NCBI GenBank assembly: GCA_009885205.1
Contig: VFLE01000139.1
Coordinates: 1 to 15,085 of the forward strand
DNA length: 15,085 nucleotides
Direction: 5' to 3'
From: Candidatus Shapirobacteria bacterium
GTDB taxonomy: Bacteria; Patescibacteriota; Microgenomatia; UBA12405
The position numbers and the translations under genes were made by a program. This document shows positions 7,258 to 14,713 of this stretch, piece by piece; position 1 is the first letter of the stretch; each line of letters starts with the position of its first letter. The notes beneath the pieces are model-generated. The model had not been told where the DNA came from. It made no database searches and worked only from the letters and a program-made list of their open reading frames with translations.

Positions 7258-8430
7258 TTACGTGCATTTTGGAATTGCAATATAATTTGAAGAAGTTATG
7301 TAATCTTCATTCTTTAACATCTCGTCTATTTTGTATTGAATATCGGATAGCTTATCTTTGCAGTGGGGTTTGCAAAGATTATCGACCGTTTTTAACATGT
7401 AAACTATTTCTTTTAATTTAGTTAAAATGATCTCGCATTTTTTAATATACACTTTTTTAGTACAGAAATAAATCATACCGCTATAGGCCATAGAAGTTAT
7501 ATATTCGTCTATCATCTGGAATTCCTCATAAAACGTTTGCATATCTTCTTGATTCGACAACGTTGCGTATGACAGTATATTGTCTATTTCTTTCTTTTGA
7601 TTAGTAATCAAAAAATTAACGTCTTCACTCTCAACCTTTATTTCGGCATTGTGATGGTCATAATTATCTAGATTATCAGGTATCTTATATTCCTTATTAT
7701 CAACTGTTTTTACTTTATAAACATATGTTTTAAAATCGATTCCCGCGTAATTATATGTATATTCACCGAGTAAATCCGTTTTTAACCCACGTGGTAATAA
7801 AACCTCTTGTTGATATCCCCATTTTGAATGAGAATTTTCTGAAGGGGTAACCTCCAAATCTAAATAAGGTATTTTATGTTTTTTATCTATAATTAATACA
7901 TTTAAGCAACATTGCGCTTTATTAGAAACAAATTCGTCTCCATTTTCCATCATATAAAACAAATGATCTATTGTTTTTGTTGTAGAAATGTATGCCTTGC
8001 TCATTTCGTCTGAATAATATTTATCAGTGCCTCTAAATAATACGGTTTGATCATCAAAAATCGGCACTTTTGAATCCATAAATAATTCGTCTAGCTCTTT
8101 GATACAATCAACCACATATTCAATATCATTTTCCATATCTTCGATAAAATCCTCCTCTGAATCGTCCCTTATATTTTTTTCACAGTAATTAGAAAGTTCG
8201 TCCCTTAAAAAATCATTTATAACAGTTGATTTATTTTGATACTCATTTAATGAATTTATTTTTTCCTCGATAATATTTGTTTTTATTGGTCCTTCCGGCA
8301 TTGTGTTTTCACCGTGTATAATTTTTTTTGCTGTTTTTAATAATTTTGTTAAATTCGATTTGTTTCCACCGCCTCTCGTTGTTCTTCTAGTGTATTTTTT
8401 TTTTACTATGCGTTTTTTTGTATTTCTCAT
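7258..8430 (-). CDS. Putative ADP-ribosyltransferase (R-S-E class) with basic N-terminus
   Basis: The product is 390 aa. Residues 1-36 are very basic with RRTTRGGG. An acidic helical stretch follows (about 50-120). The centre matches the ADP-ribosyltransferase exoenzyme fold: TVLFRGT with R133 (NAD-binding Arg), AYISTT with S149-T150-T151 (S-T-S strand), then a hydrophobic strand CCLNVLII (174-181), and WGYQQEVLLPRG with Q207-x-E209. E209 would be the catalytic glutamate. Gln two residues before it recalls enzymes that modify Asn, such as C3 toxins, rather than the E-x-E arginine type. The remaining 180 residues are helical and unrecognised. There is no signal peptide. The target is unknown, and host GTPases, actin or polymerase are all only possibilities. 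It would act on host protein after synthesis, or after delivery in the virion. Motif order and spacing support the call; no structure was tested. Confidence 0.7.
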   Translation of the reverse strand: MRNTKKRIVKKKYTRRTTRGGGNKSNLTKLLKTAKKIIHGENTMPEGPIKTNIIEEKINSLNEYQNKSTVINDFLRDELSNYCEKNIRDDSEEDFIEDMENDIEYVVDCIKELDELFMDSKVPIFDDQTVLFRGTDKYYSDEMSKAYISTTKTIDHLFYMMENGDEFVSNKAQCCLNVLIIDKKHKIPYLDLEVTPSENSHSKWGYQQEVLLPRGLKTDLLGEYTYNYAGIDFKTYVYKVKTVDNKEYKIPDNLDNYDHHNAEIKVESEDVNFLITNQKKEIDNILSYATLSNQEDMQTFYEEFQMIDEYITSMAYSGMIYFCTKKVYIKKCEIILTKLKEIVYMLKTVDNLCKPHCKDKLSDIQYKIDEMLKNEDYITSSNYIAIPKCT

Positions 8431-8613
8431 CTCTATACTATGAATATATAAAACTGTTCGCTTTTGCTATGAAATTTGCAAGGAATATTTGCTAAAAGCG
8501 TATAATCGATAATACTCTATATTTATCTGCATAAAACGTAAAAATGCCTATATATTAAATAAAATAAATATAAAAAATTGATTTGATATATACATTAACA
8601 AATTACTGTATAT
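8431..8613. promoter_or_regulatory. Divergent promoter region with early octamer upstream of RPB2
   Basis: AAAATTGA at 8574-8581, inside AAAAAATTGA, lies 32 nt before the RPB2 ATG. The two-block element AATATTTGCTAAA (8484-8496) and ACTCTATAT (8514-8522) repeats the one upstream of mutS. On the minus side AGTA (plus-strand TACT 8436-8439) lies 5 nt before the ATG of the ADP-ribosyltransferase-like gene, within ATATATTCATAGTATA. Confidence 0.65.
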
Positions 8614-11600
8614 ATGGAAAGAAATAGAACTAAAATGATGTGCGATGCTTCGGTAAATCGTTCTTCTTATGTAAAAGAACACGTAGAGTCGTCGGTCGAA
8701 AAAATAATAAAAATCCGAAAACCCAAAAAGTCGGCGCCCGACGTTCAGACGTCAAACGACTGTTCCGATATGATAAAAGAAATTATCAAAGAAGAGACTG
8801 CCAAACTAGAGGGCGCGATATTGCAAGAAGATGAAGTCCTATCTCATCTTGGCTCTTATTCGGAAGAGCCATATGATTTGATCGAGTCTTATTTTAGAGG
8901 ACAACATCTTGAACGGTTAGTGCGTCATCAAATCGAATCATACAATCATTTTATCAATTATCAAATTCAGCGGACCATCCAAATGTTCAATCCGGTAACC
9001 ATTCATTCTGAGCATGATTACGTAGAGGAACATGGCAAATATTTTCTTGAAATCGAAGTATCTTTTGAAAATTTCAAATTGTATCCCCCGCAAATTCACG
9101 AAAACAACGGCGCTACCAAAATGATGTTTCCCCAAGAAGCAAAATTGCGGAATTTTACGTATGCCTCGACCATGACAGTGGACGTAAATATAAAGTACAT
9201 TGTTCGCAACACCGATAGCATGGACGCTCCCAAAATAATTAATCGTACCCTTACCAAAATAAATATTGGAAAAATGCCGATTATGTTGAAGTCGTCCATC
9301 TGTATATTGAATCAAAATCGCCACATTCATCCCCAATTGACTGGCGAGTGCCCTATGGATTGCGGAGGCTATTTCATTGTAAAAGGATCAGAGAAAACGG
9401 TTTTGGGACAAGAGCGCGCGGCGGAAAATCGCGTATATTGTTTCGACAGCAAAAATAACGCCAAATGGATAATGTTTGCCGAAATTAAATCTGTACCTGA
9501 TTACAAATGCATTTCCCCAAAGCAAATCGAAATGATGATATCGAGCAAAAATAATGGATTTGGTCATGGATTATACATCAATATTCCAAGAATAAAACAG
9601 CCCATTGAGCTGTTTACTTTGTTCCGCGCATTGGGAGTTCTTACCGACAAGGCCATTTGTGAATATATTTTGCTTGACATTCATGACGAAAAATGTGTAG
9701 AGTTATTGGATAATTTACAAGCGTCCATTATTGACGCAAATAAATATCCCACACAAGACGCGGCATTGCGTCACATTACATCATACGTAGCATATACTCC
9801 AATTAATATGGATAAGGAAAAGGGTCAGCGTAAAAAGCAGGAATTCGCACAAGACGTTTTGAACAATGATTTGTTCCCGCATTGCTCAACCCTTTCGCAA
9901 AAGCTCTATTTGCTTGGATATATGGCAAAAAAATTGCTACAAACCAATTTGGGCTGGTTTCCCCTTGACGACAGAGATTCTTATTTGAATAAAAGAATCG
10001 AATTGACCGGAACTCTCCTGAATAATCTTTTTCGAAATTATTTCAATAAGCTGGTCAAAGAAATGCAAAAGCAGGTTGTCCGAGAAATAAAAAATGGCTC
10101 ATGGAGGTCAACGGAAGATTACGAAAATATTATTAACATGACCAATATTTATAAAATTATGAAATCTACCACTATTGAAAACGGGATTACACGCGCGCTT
10201 TCAACAGGAGATTTTAGTATCAAACAGTCAAATAGCAGTAAAGTAGGAGTCGCGCAAGTGTTAAACCGCCTAACTTATGTTGCAAGTCTTAGCCATTTGC
10301 GCAGAATCAACACTCCTCTAGAGAAAAGCGGCGAGTTAATTGCTCCGCGCAAACTACATAATACGACATGGGGGTTCTTGTGTGTCGCGGAAACGCCAGA
10401 GGGACAATCGATTGGAATTGTAAAAAATATTAGTTATATGGCGCATATAACCATTCCGACAAATAGCACGTCGCTATATGAATATATTTTGCCCAACGTC
10501 TTGCGGGTTGACGATTCTGCGCCCAAGGATCTTGAAGGAAAAGTCAAAGTATTTATTAACGGTTGTTGGGTGGGAGTGACCGACGCGCCAATTGAATTAT
10601 ATAATAATTTGAAGGACAAAAAATACCGCGGAATAATTAACATTTATACATCAATTATATTCGATTATAAAATGATGGAAATTCGCGTATGCAATGACGG
10701 CGGGCGATTAACGCGCCCCGTTCTAAAGGTTCGTGGCGGGAAAGCGCTTTTGACTAAAGACCTTGTTGATCGAGTTGTTTCCAAGGAGTTAAGTTGGAAC
10801 GATCTTCTTACCAATTGCCGAATTGACGAATCCGTGATCGAATACATTGACCCAGACGAGCAAAATTATGCAATGATTGCGATGAAGGCAAAAGATCAAT
10901 ATTTACAATCGAAACACGTTAAAATCAACTATACCCATTGTGAAATTCATCCTAGTACTATTTTCGGAGTTTTGGCGTCATGTATACCCTATCCTGATCA
11001 CAATCAAGCGCCAAGGAACACTTACCAGTGCGCTATGGGGAAGCAAGCCATGGGAGTATATGCGACAAATTACGATCTTAGAATGGACAAAACGGCCTAT
11101 GTTCTGTCCTATCCCTCTAGACCTCTAGTTGATACGCGTATTATGAATTTCTTGCATCTCAATAAGATCCCATCTGGCTGTCAAATTCACGTGGCCATCA
11201 TGTCGCATACCGGATACAACCAGGAGGATAGTGTATTGATTAATAAAGGATCTATTGATCGAGGGCTTTTCATGACTACCATTTATCATACGGAAAAAGA
11301 TGAGGACAAGAATATTATCCGCGACGAAATTATTCGGTGTAATCCAGAGCCCGCAAAGACAAAGGGGATTAAATTCGGCAATTATTCGAAGCTTAATAAT
11401 CAGGGATTTATTCCCGAAAATTCGCTTGTCGAAAATCGCGATGTCATTATTGCCAAGATTGTTCCCATCAAGGAGAATCGCAATGACCCCACGAAAACGA
11501 TCAAATATGAAGACCAAAGCAAGATCTTTAGAACAACCGAAGAGACGTATATCGACAAAAACTATACGGGTCGAAACGGAGACGGTTATAATTTCGCCAA

Positions 11601-12393
11601 AGTCCGCGTTCGTATTCTAAGAAAGCCCGTATTTGGAGATAAGTGTAGCTCACGTCACGGGCAAAAAGGTACAATGGGAAACATTATCCCCGAGTGTGAT
11701 ATGCCTTTTACCAAGGACGGAATTTGGCCCGACATTATTATTAATCCTCATGCCATTCCTTCGCGTATGACCATTGGACAATTGAAAGAGACACTTCTGG
11801 GTAAAGTATTACTGGAACTCGGTCTATTTGGAGACGGAACGAGTTTCGGAAATTTGGACGTAAAAACGATTTCAACTGAGCTACAAAAGCTCGGATATGA
11901 AAGTTATGGAAACGAGGTTTTGTACAACGGTCTCACCGGAGAGCAATTAGAGACAAATATATTCTTTGGGCCAGTATTTTACCAAAGACTTAAGCATATG
12001 GTTAGCGACAAACAGCATAGTCGCGCAATTGGACCAATGGTTAATTTGACCAGACAACCGGCAGAAGGTAGAAGCCGCGACGGTGGCTTTCGAATTGGAG
12101 AAATGGAGCGTGATGTTATGTTGGCTCATGGTATGTCGCGATTTTGCCGAGAGAGGTTATACGATGCTTCAGATAAATATAGTGTTCACGTTTGTAAGAA
12201 ATGCGGAATGATGGCGTCGTTTAATGATGGCACGCAAAATAAAATGTTTTCGAAAGAGGGATTCACTATTCATTTGTGCAAAACATGCGATAATATGACG
12301 GATTTCGCGCGCGTGGAAATTCCTTACTCGTATAAATTGATGGCGCAAGAACTTCAGACGATTAATGTGGTTCCGAGAATTATTACCGAGTAG
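8614..12393 (+). CDS. rpb2: DNA-directed RNA polymerase subunit 2 (RPB2)
   Basis: The product is 1259 aa, close to cellular Rpb2 (about 1200), with an N-terminal extension of roughly 80 residues rich in Lys and Glu. Diagnostic motifs are all present. GYNQEDS (867-873) carries the acidic pair near the active site. GDKCSSRHGQKG (1008-1019) is the lysine-bearing catalytic loop region. INPHAIPSRMTIGQLKE follows, then RQPAEGRSRDGGFRIGEMERD. The C-terminal zinc ribbon is C1194-x2-C1197 and C1222-x2-C1225. The subunit pairs with viral RPB1 to form a eukaryote-like RNA polymerase for viral transcription. The frame is unbroken across the sites where inteins interrupt polymerase genes in some viruses. 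The start at 8614 is the first ATG after the AAAATTGA promoter; ATG 8635 is an alternative. The gene converges on the gene ending at 12487. Confidence 0.98.
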   Translation: MERNRTKMMCDASVNRSSYVKEHVESSVEKIIKIRKPKKSAPDVQTSNDCSDMIKEIIKEETAKLEGAILQEDEVLSHLGSYSEEPYDLIESYFRGQHLERLVRHQIESYNHFINYQIQRTIQMFNPVTIHSEHDYVEEHGKYFLEIEVSFENFKLYPPQIHENNGATKMMFPQEAKLRNFTYASTMTVDVNIKYIVRNTDSMDAPKIINRTLTKINIGKMPIMLKSSICILNQNRHIHPQLTGECPMDCGGYFIVKGSEKTVLGQERAAENRVYCFDSKNNAKWIMFAEIKSVPDYKCISPKQIEMMISSKNNGFGHGLYINIPRIKQPIELFTLFRALGVLTDKAICEYILLDIHDEKCVELLDNLQASIIDANKYPTQDAALRHITSYVAYTPINMDKEKGQRKKQEFAQDVLNNDLFPHCSTLSQKLYLLGYMAKKLLQTNLGWFPLDDRDSYLNKRIELTGTLLNNLFRNYFNKLVKEMQKQVVREIKNGSWRSTEDYENIINMTNIYKIMKSTTIENGITRALSTGDFSIKQSNSSKVGVAQVLNRLTYVASLSHLRRINTPLEKSGELIAPRKLHNTTWGFLCVAETPEGQSIGIVKNISYMAHITIPTNSTSLYEYILPNVLRVDDSAPKDLEGKVKVFINGCWVGVTDAPIELYNNLKDKKYRGIINIYTSIIFDYKMMEIRVCNDGGRLTRPVLKVRGGKALLTKDLVDRVVSKELSWNDLLTNCRIDESVIEYIDPDEQNYAMIAMKAKDQYLQSKHVKINYTHCEIHPSTIFGVLASCIPYPDHNQAPRNTYQCAMGKQAMGVYATNYDLRMDKTAYVLSYPSRPLVDTRIMNFLHLNKIPSGCQIHVAIMSHTGYNQEDSVLINKGSIDRGLFMTTIYHTEKDEDKNIIRDEIIRCNPEPAKTKGIKFGNYSKLNNQGFIPENSLVENRDVIIAKIVPIKENRNDPTKTIKYEDQSKIFRTTEETYIDKNYTGRNGDGYNFAKVRVRILRKPVFGDKCSSRHGQKGTMGNIIPECDMPFTKDGIWPDIIINPHAIPSRMTIGQLKETLLGKVLLELGLFGDGTSFGNLDVKTISTELQKLGYESYGNEVLYNGLTGEQLETNIFFGPVFYQRLKHMVSDKQHSRAIGPMVNLTRQPAEGRSRDGGFRIGEMERDVMLAHGMSRFCRERLYDASDKYSVHVCKKCGMMASFNDGTQNKMFSKEGFTIHLCKTCDNMTDFARVEIPYSYKLMAQELQTINVVPRIITE

Positions 12394-12396
12394 ATA

Positions 12397-12409
12397 GGGG
12401 GGTGGGGGG
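12397..12409. repeat. G6-T-G6 run in the RPB2 3' region
   Basis: GGGGGGTGGGGGG starts 4 nt after the RPB2 stop. It stands out in AT-rich DNA. It may be a slippage-prone tract, or may help form a G-rich structure in the transcript end. No function can be assigned. Confidence 0.8.
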
Positions 12410-12448
12410 ATTCCTTTTGCTATTACACCGTCCGGAAAAAAATCGAGC

Positions 12449-12479
12449 ATTTGTTATTTTATTTTGTAGAATAACAAAT
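12449..12479. terminator. Bidirectional 3'-end hairpin between RPB2 and the convergent gene
   Basis: ATTTGTTATT (12449-12458) and AATAACAAAT (12470-12479) form a perfect 10-bp stem with an 11-nt loop. It lies 55 nt after the RPB2 stop and 7 nt past the stop of the minus-strand gene. Being perfect, it works in both directions and could end both transcripts. Confidence 0.6.
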
Positions 12480-12486
12480 TTAACCC

Positions 12487-13551
12487 CTATATTTTTGGGT
12501 GATCATCGTTAAAGGTAATTGTCATTTTTTTATTTGAATGCAATCCTGCTGGTGTAACCCATTTTCTACCAAATTGCGGATTATGAATAAGAAATTTCTT
12601 GAATTTTTCTTTCAAAATGTCCAAGGCTTCGTCTCGTTTCGGCGTTTCCTGCATCGAATATTCACTAATATAATACAAATGCAAATATGGCCTCATAATA
12701 TTTACCAACCGATCTTTGGGAAACTCTTGATGTATCTGTAATTTTTTTTTCCTATCTAAAAATTTCAACATTTCTTTGACACCCGGATACAAAATTGTAT
12801 GGCACGATTTTTCCACATATTCTTTTATATGTATTTCTCTTATGATTGCCTCGTTATGATAGACAAAATCGTCCAATTCAAATTCCGCCAATAAAAAATA
12901 GTATAATAAAATGGGAAGTTTATGATATGACTGACGTATTTTCAAATATATTTTTAATAAGATCCCCCTGGAAAATTCTACATTTGTATAAGGATTTTTA
13001 GGATAAATGGGATCCGCAAAAAAATGAGAAGAATTCGACAGAGCCGCATTCATAATATTTACCAAATCGGACAATTTAAATATGTATATAGCGCCCCCTT
13101 GATATATTTTTATACAAGAATTGCAGGTCGAATCGATCGGGTTCATATACAGATCCGTTTTTATTTGAACTTGGGCGCGGTTTACGCGAAACCGCTGTGC
13201 CAATTTCGAAAAAATCCAATACGTTTTCTGTGTTTTCGAAAAAAGTTCCAAGATAGAATCTTGGTTATTTTTCAAAAAAGAATTGTTTAAAATCTCCTTT
13301 AACGCATCAAATTTTATACTTGCATATGTATCGAATGTATAATGCGAATCGTCATATTCCGGAACATAATATTTAATATCCCGATAACATTTTTGTATAA
13401 AAAAATAAAAAAATATGTGAATTGCATTACCTTGTGTTGTCGTTTTCTCATTTCGCATAACATTTCCCCAATAAGAGAATGAATCTTGGGCTGGTAAAAT
13501 AATTGCATTCGATTTCATGTGTTTTTGTAAGATTGTGTAAAAAGTATTCAT
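12487..13551 (-). CDS. Conserved hypothetical protein (mimivirid type)
   Basis: The product is 354 aa starting MNTFYTILQKHMKS. I do not recognise a functional domain. The centre has NSCIKIYQGGAIYIFKLSDLVNIM followed by SNSSHFFADP and then YPKNPYTNVEF. The PKNPYTN-like phrase is one I recall from unannotated giant-virus proteins. A hydrophobic stretch follows (LPILLYYFLLAEFELDDF) but is broken by acidic residues and is not a clear membrane segment. The C-terminus is basic. I use ATG 13551; an upstream in-frame TTG at 13557 is not needed. This is the only minus-strand gene here without AGTA before its start. It is divergent from the next gene with 66 bp between start codons. Confidence 0.85.
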   Translation of the reverse strand: MNTFYTILQKHMKSNAIILPAQDSFSYWGNVMRNEKTTTQGNAIHIFFYFFIQKCYRDIKYYVPEYDDSHYTFDTYASIKFDALKEILNNSFLKNNQDSILELFSKTQKTYWIFSKLAQRFRVNRAQVQIKTDLYMNPIDSTCNSCIKIYQGGAIYIFKLSDLVNIMNAALSNSSHFFADPIYPKNPYTNVEFSRGILLKIYLKIRQSYHKLPILLYYFLLAEFELDDFVYHNEAIIREIHIKEYVEKSCHTILYPGVKEMLKFLDRKKKLQIHQEFPKDRLVNIMRPYLHLYYISEYSMQETPKRDEALDILKEKFKKFLIHNPQFGRKWVTPAGLHSNKKMTITFNDDHPKI

Positions 13552-13617
13552 CGACAAGGTTAATACATTTGTCGTAAAATATATTTATGTCTTTATCCAT
13601 TATACATATTTTTGTTA
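13552..13617. promoter_or_regulatory. Short shared divergent promoter
   Basis: A 66-bp AT-rich gap must supply promoters to both flanking genes. TCTTTATCCATT at 13590-13601 matches TCTATATCCATT (1031-1042) upstream of mutS at 11 of 12 positions. Neither AAAATTGA nor AGTA is present on the relevant strand close to a start. Confidence 0.35.
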
Positions 13618-14697
13618 ATGTCAATAGAACAAAATTCGGAAATAAATGATATACGTTCTCCCACGCAATTCAGAGGCATTTCATTTTCAAAATATAAAAA
13701 AACAGAGGCACGTGAGCAAATGGTACAATCTCTCTTGAAAGGGAAAATAGAGCCCGCATGTTATTGGACAGCGGAACTGATTTGCGCGGGGCATTTTGGA
13801 GATGTTTGGGAAAACATTTTATACTACATGTCCAAGCATATTCATTTAGGAAATCCCAAAATGGCGATTTATTTAGAAATGAGATACAACATATTTCGCA
13901 ATATAATGGGCCAGGGTCATTATTTAAACGAATTGGAAATAAGAAACAACGATAAAATACGCAAATTATTTGCCGAAATAATATGTGTCTTGGCGACGTC
14001 TCCAAGAAAGCCCAGTTTCGAATCTGTAAAAATAAACCGTGAAGAAGAATTTGACATGACACAAATGACCGAACGATTGAAAGCACCTTCCGTATCTTTT
14101 GTGGAACCCATTTTTAAAAAAGGGGATCCAAAAGAATTATTCATTGCTATTAATGAATTTGCCTATTGCATTTCCGATAAAAAAGATATGATCTCCGCCT
14201 GCTATTGGATAGAATGGGTGATTGAATTCGATAATATTTGCAAAAAGCGTAAAGAGTCATGTTATTGCGAAAAAAGGACACAATATCCGGTAGAAAACAA
14301 ATATACACGAGATATTATTTGGCTTATTTGGGAGTCGCTTTTACATTATTGCGCCCTCCTTAAGAACACGCTCATCGAAAAAACAATGAATTCTTTATTG
14401 CGACTCTTTTGTATAAAATATACCACCGCAACTTGTAAAAAGAGACGCTACATGTTATATTACGCGGTCGGGTTGTTAACGGAAACGGCGTCAATGAACG
14501 TGGAAATAATTGGCGATAAACAAATATTACAAAATGTTACCGATAAAATTGGGGAAATTTATAAGCAGATCAAGAAGAACGAAGAAGCACCAAAAACAGA
14601 CTATTTATTTAACGGTTTAGACGCGCGGCGCAATTTGGAAAAATCGATTGCTCAAATGGATATAATGTCCCAAATGGATCCGGCGATAAAAAACTGA
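13618..14697 (+). CDS. Conserved hypothetical protein (mimivirid type)
   Basis: The product is 359 aa, beginning MSIEQNSEINDIRSPTQFRG. It is largely alpha-helical by composition, with many aromatic and Cys residues. Features include ACYWTAELICAGHFGDVWENI (36-56), a second related ACYWIEWVIEFDNICKKRK (about 199-217), and a cysteine cluster CKKRKESCYCEKR. The two ACYW phrases suggest an internal duplication of a helical repeat. I recall similar proteins without a function in algal mimivirids. There is no signal peptide or clear membrane segment. I use ATG 13618; the in-frame TTG at 13612 is not needed. The next gene begins 16 nt after its stop, the closest spacing in the window. Confidence 0.86.
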   Translation: MSIEQNSEINDIRSPTQFRGISFSKYKKTEAREQMVQSLLKGKIEPACYWTAELICAGHFGDVWENILYYMSKHIHLGNPKMAIYLEMRYNIFRNIMGQGHYLNELEIRNNDKIRKLFAEIICVLATSPRKPSFESVKINREEEFDMTQMTERLKAPSVSFVEPIFKKGDPKELFIAINEFAYCISDKKDMISACYWIEWVIEFDNICKKRKESCYCEKRTQYPVENKYTRDIIWLIWESLLHYCALLKNTLIEKTMNSLLRLFCIKYTTATCKKRRYMLYYAVGLLTETASMNVEIIGDKQILQNVTDKIGEIYKQIKKNEEAPKTDYLFNGLDARRNLEKSIAQMDIMSQMDPAIKN

Positions 14698-14705
14698 TAT
14701 TTTTT
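14688..14705 (+). terminator. Weak A/T hairpin around a stop codon
   Basis: AAAAAA (14688-14693) and TTTTTT (14700-14705) can pair around CTGATA, which contains the TGA stop (14695-14697). It consists only of A-T pairs and may be chance, but it matches the habit of hairpins overlapping stop codons seen at 5256-5273. Confidence 0.2.
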
Positions 14706-14713
14706 TCTATTCA

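Noticed and set aside
8938..9336. Antisense 132-aa frame inside RPB2
   Set aside because: It lies opposite a conserved RPB2 region, with no promoter or recognisable domain.
11200..11680. Intein or intron in the conserved RPB2 core
   Set aside because: GYNQEDS and GDKCSSRHGQKG are contiguous and the frame is open throughout. There are no splice-junction or homing-endonuclease motifs.
12892..12960. Membrane segment in the protein at 12487-13551
   Set aside because: LPILLYYFLLAEF is too short before acidic residues and has no second helix, so a buried helix is more likely.
13552..13617. TTG starts at 13557 (minus) and 13612 (plus)
   Set aside because: Each adds only two residues before an in-frame ATG. 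Nucleocytoviruses normally start at ATG.
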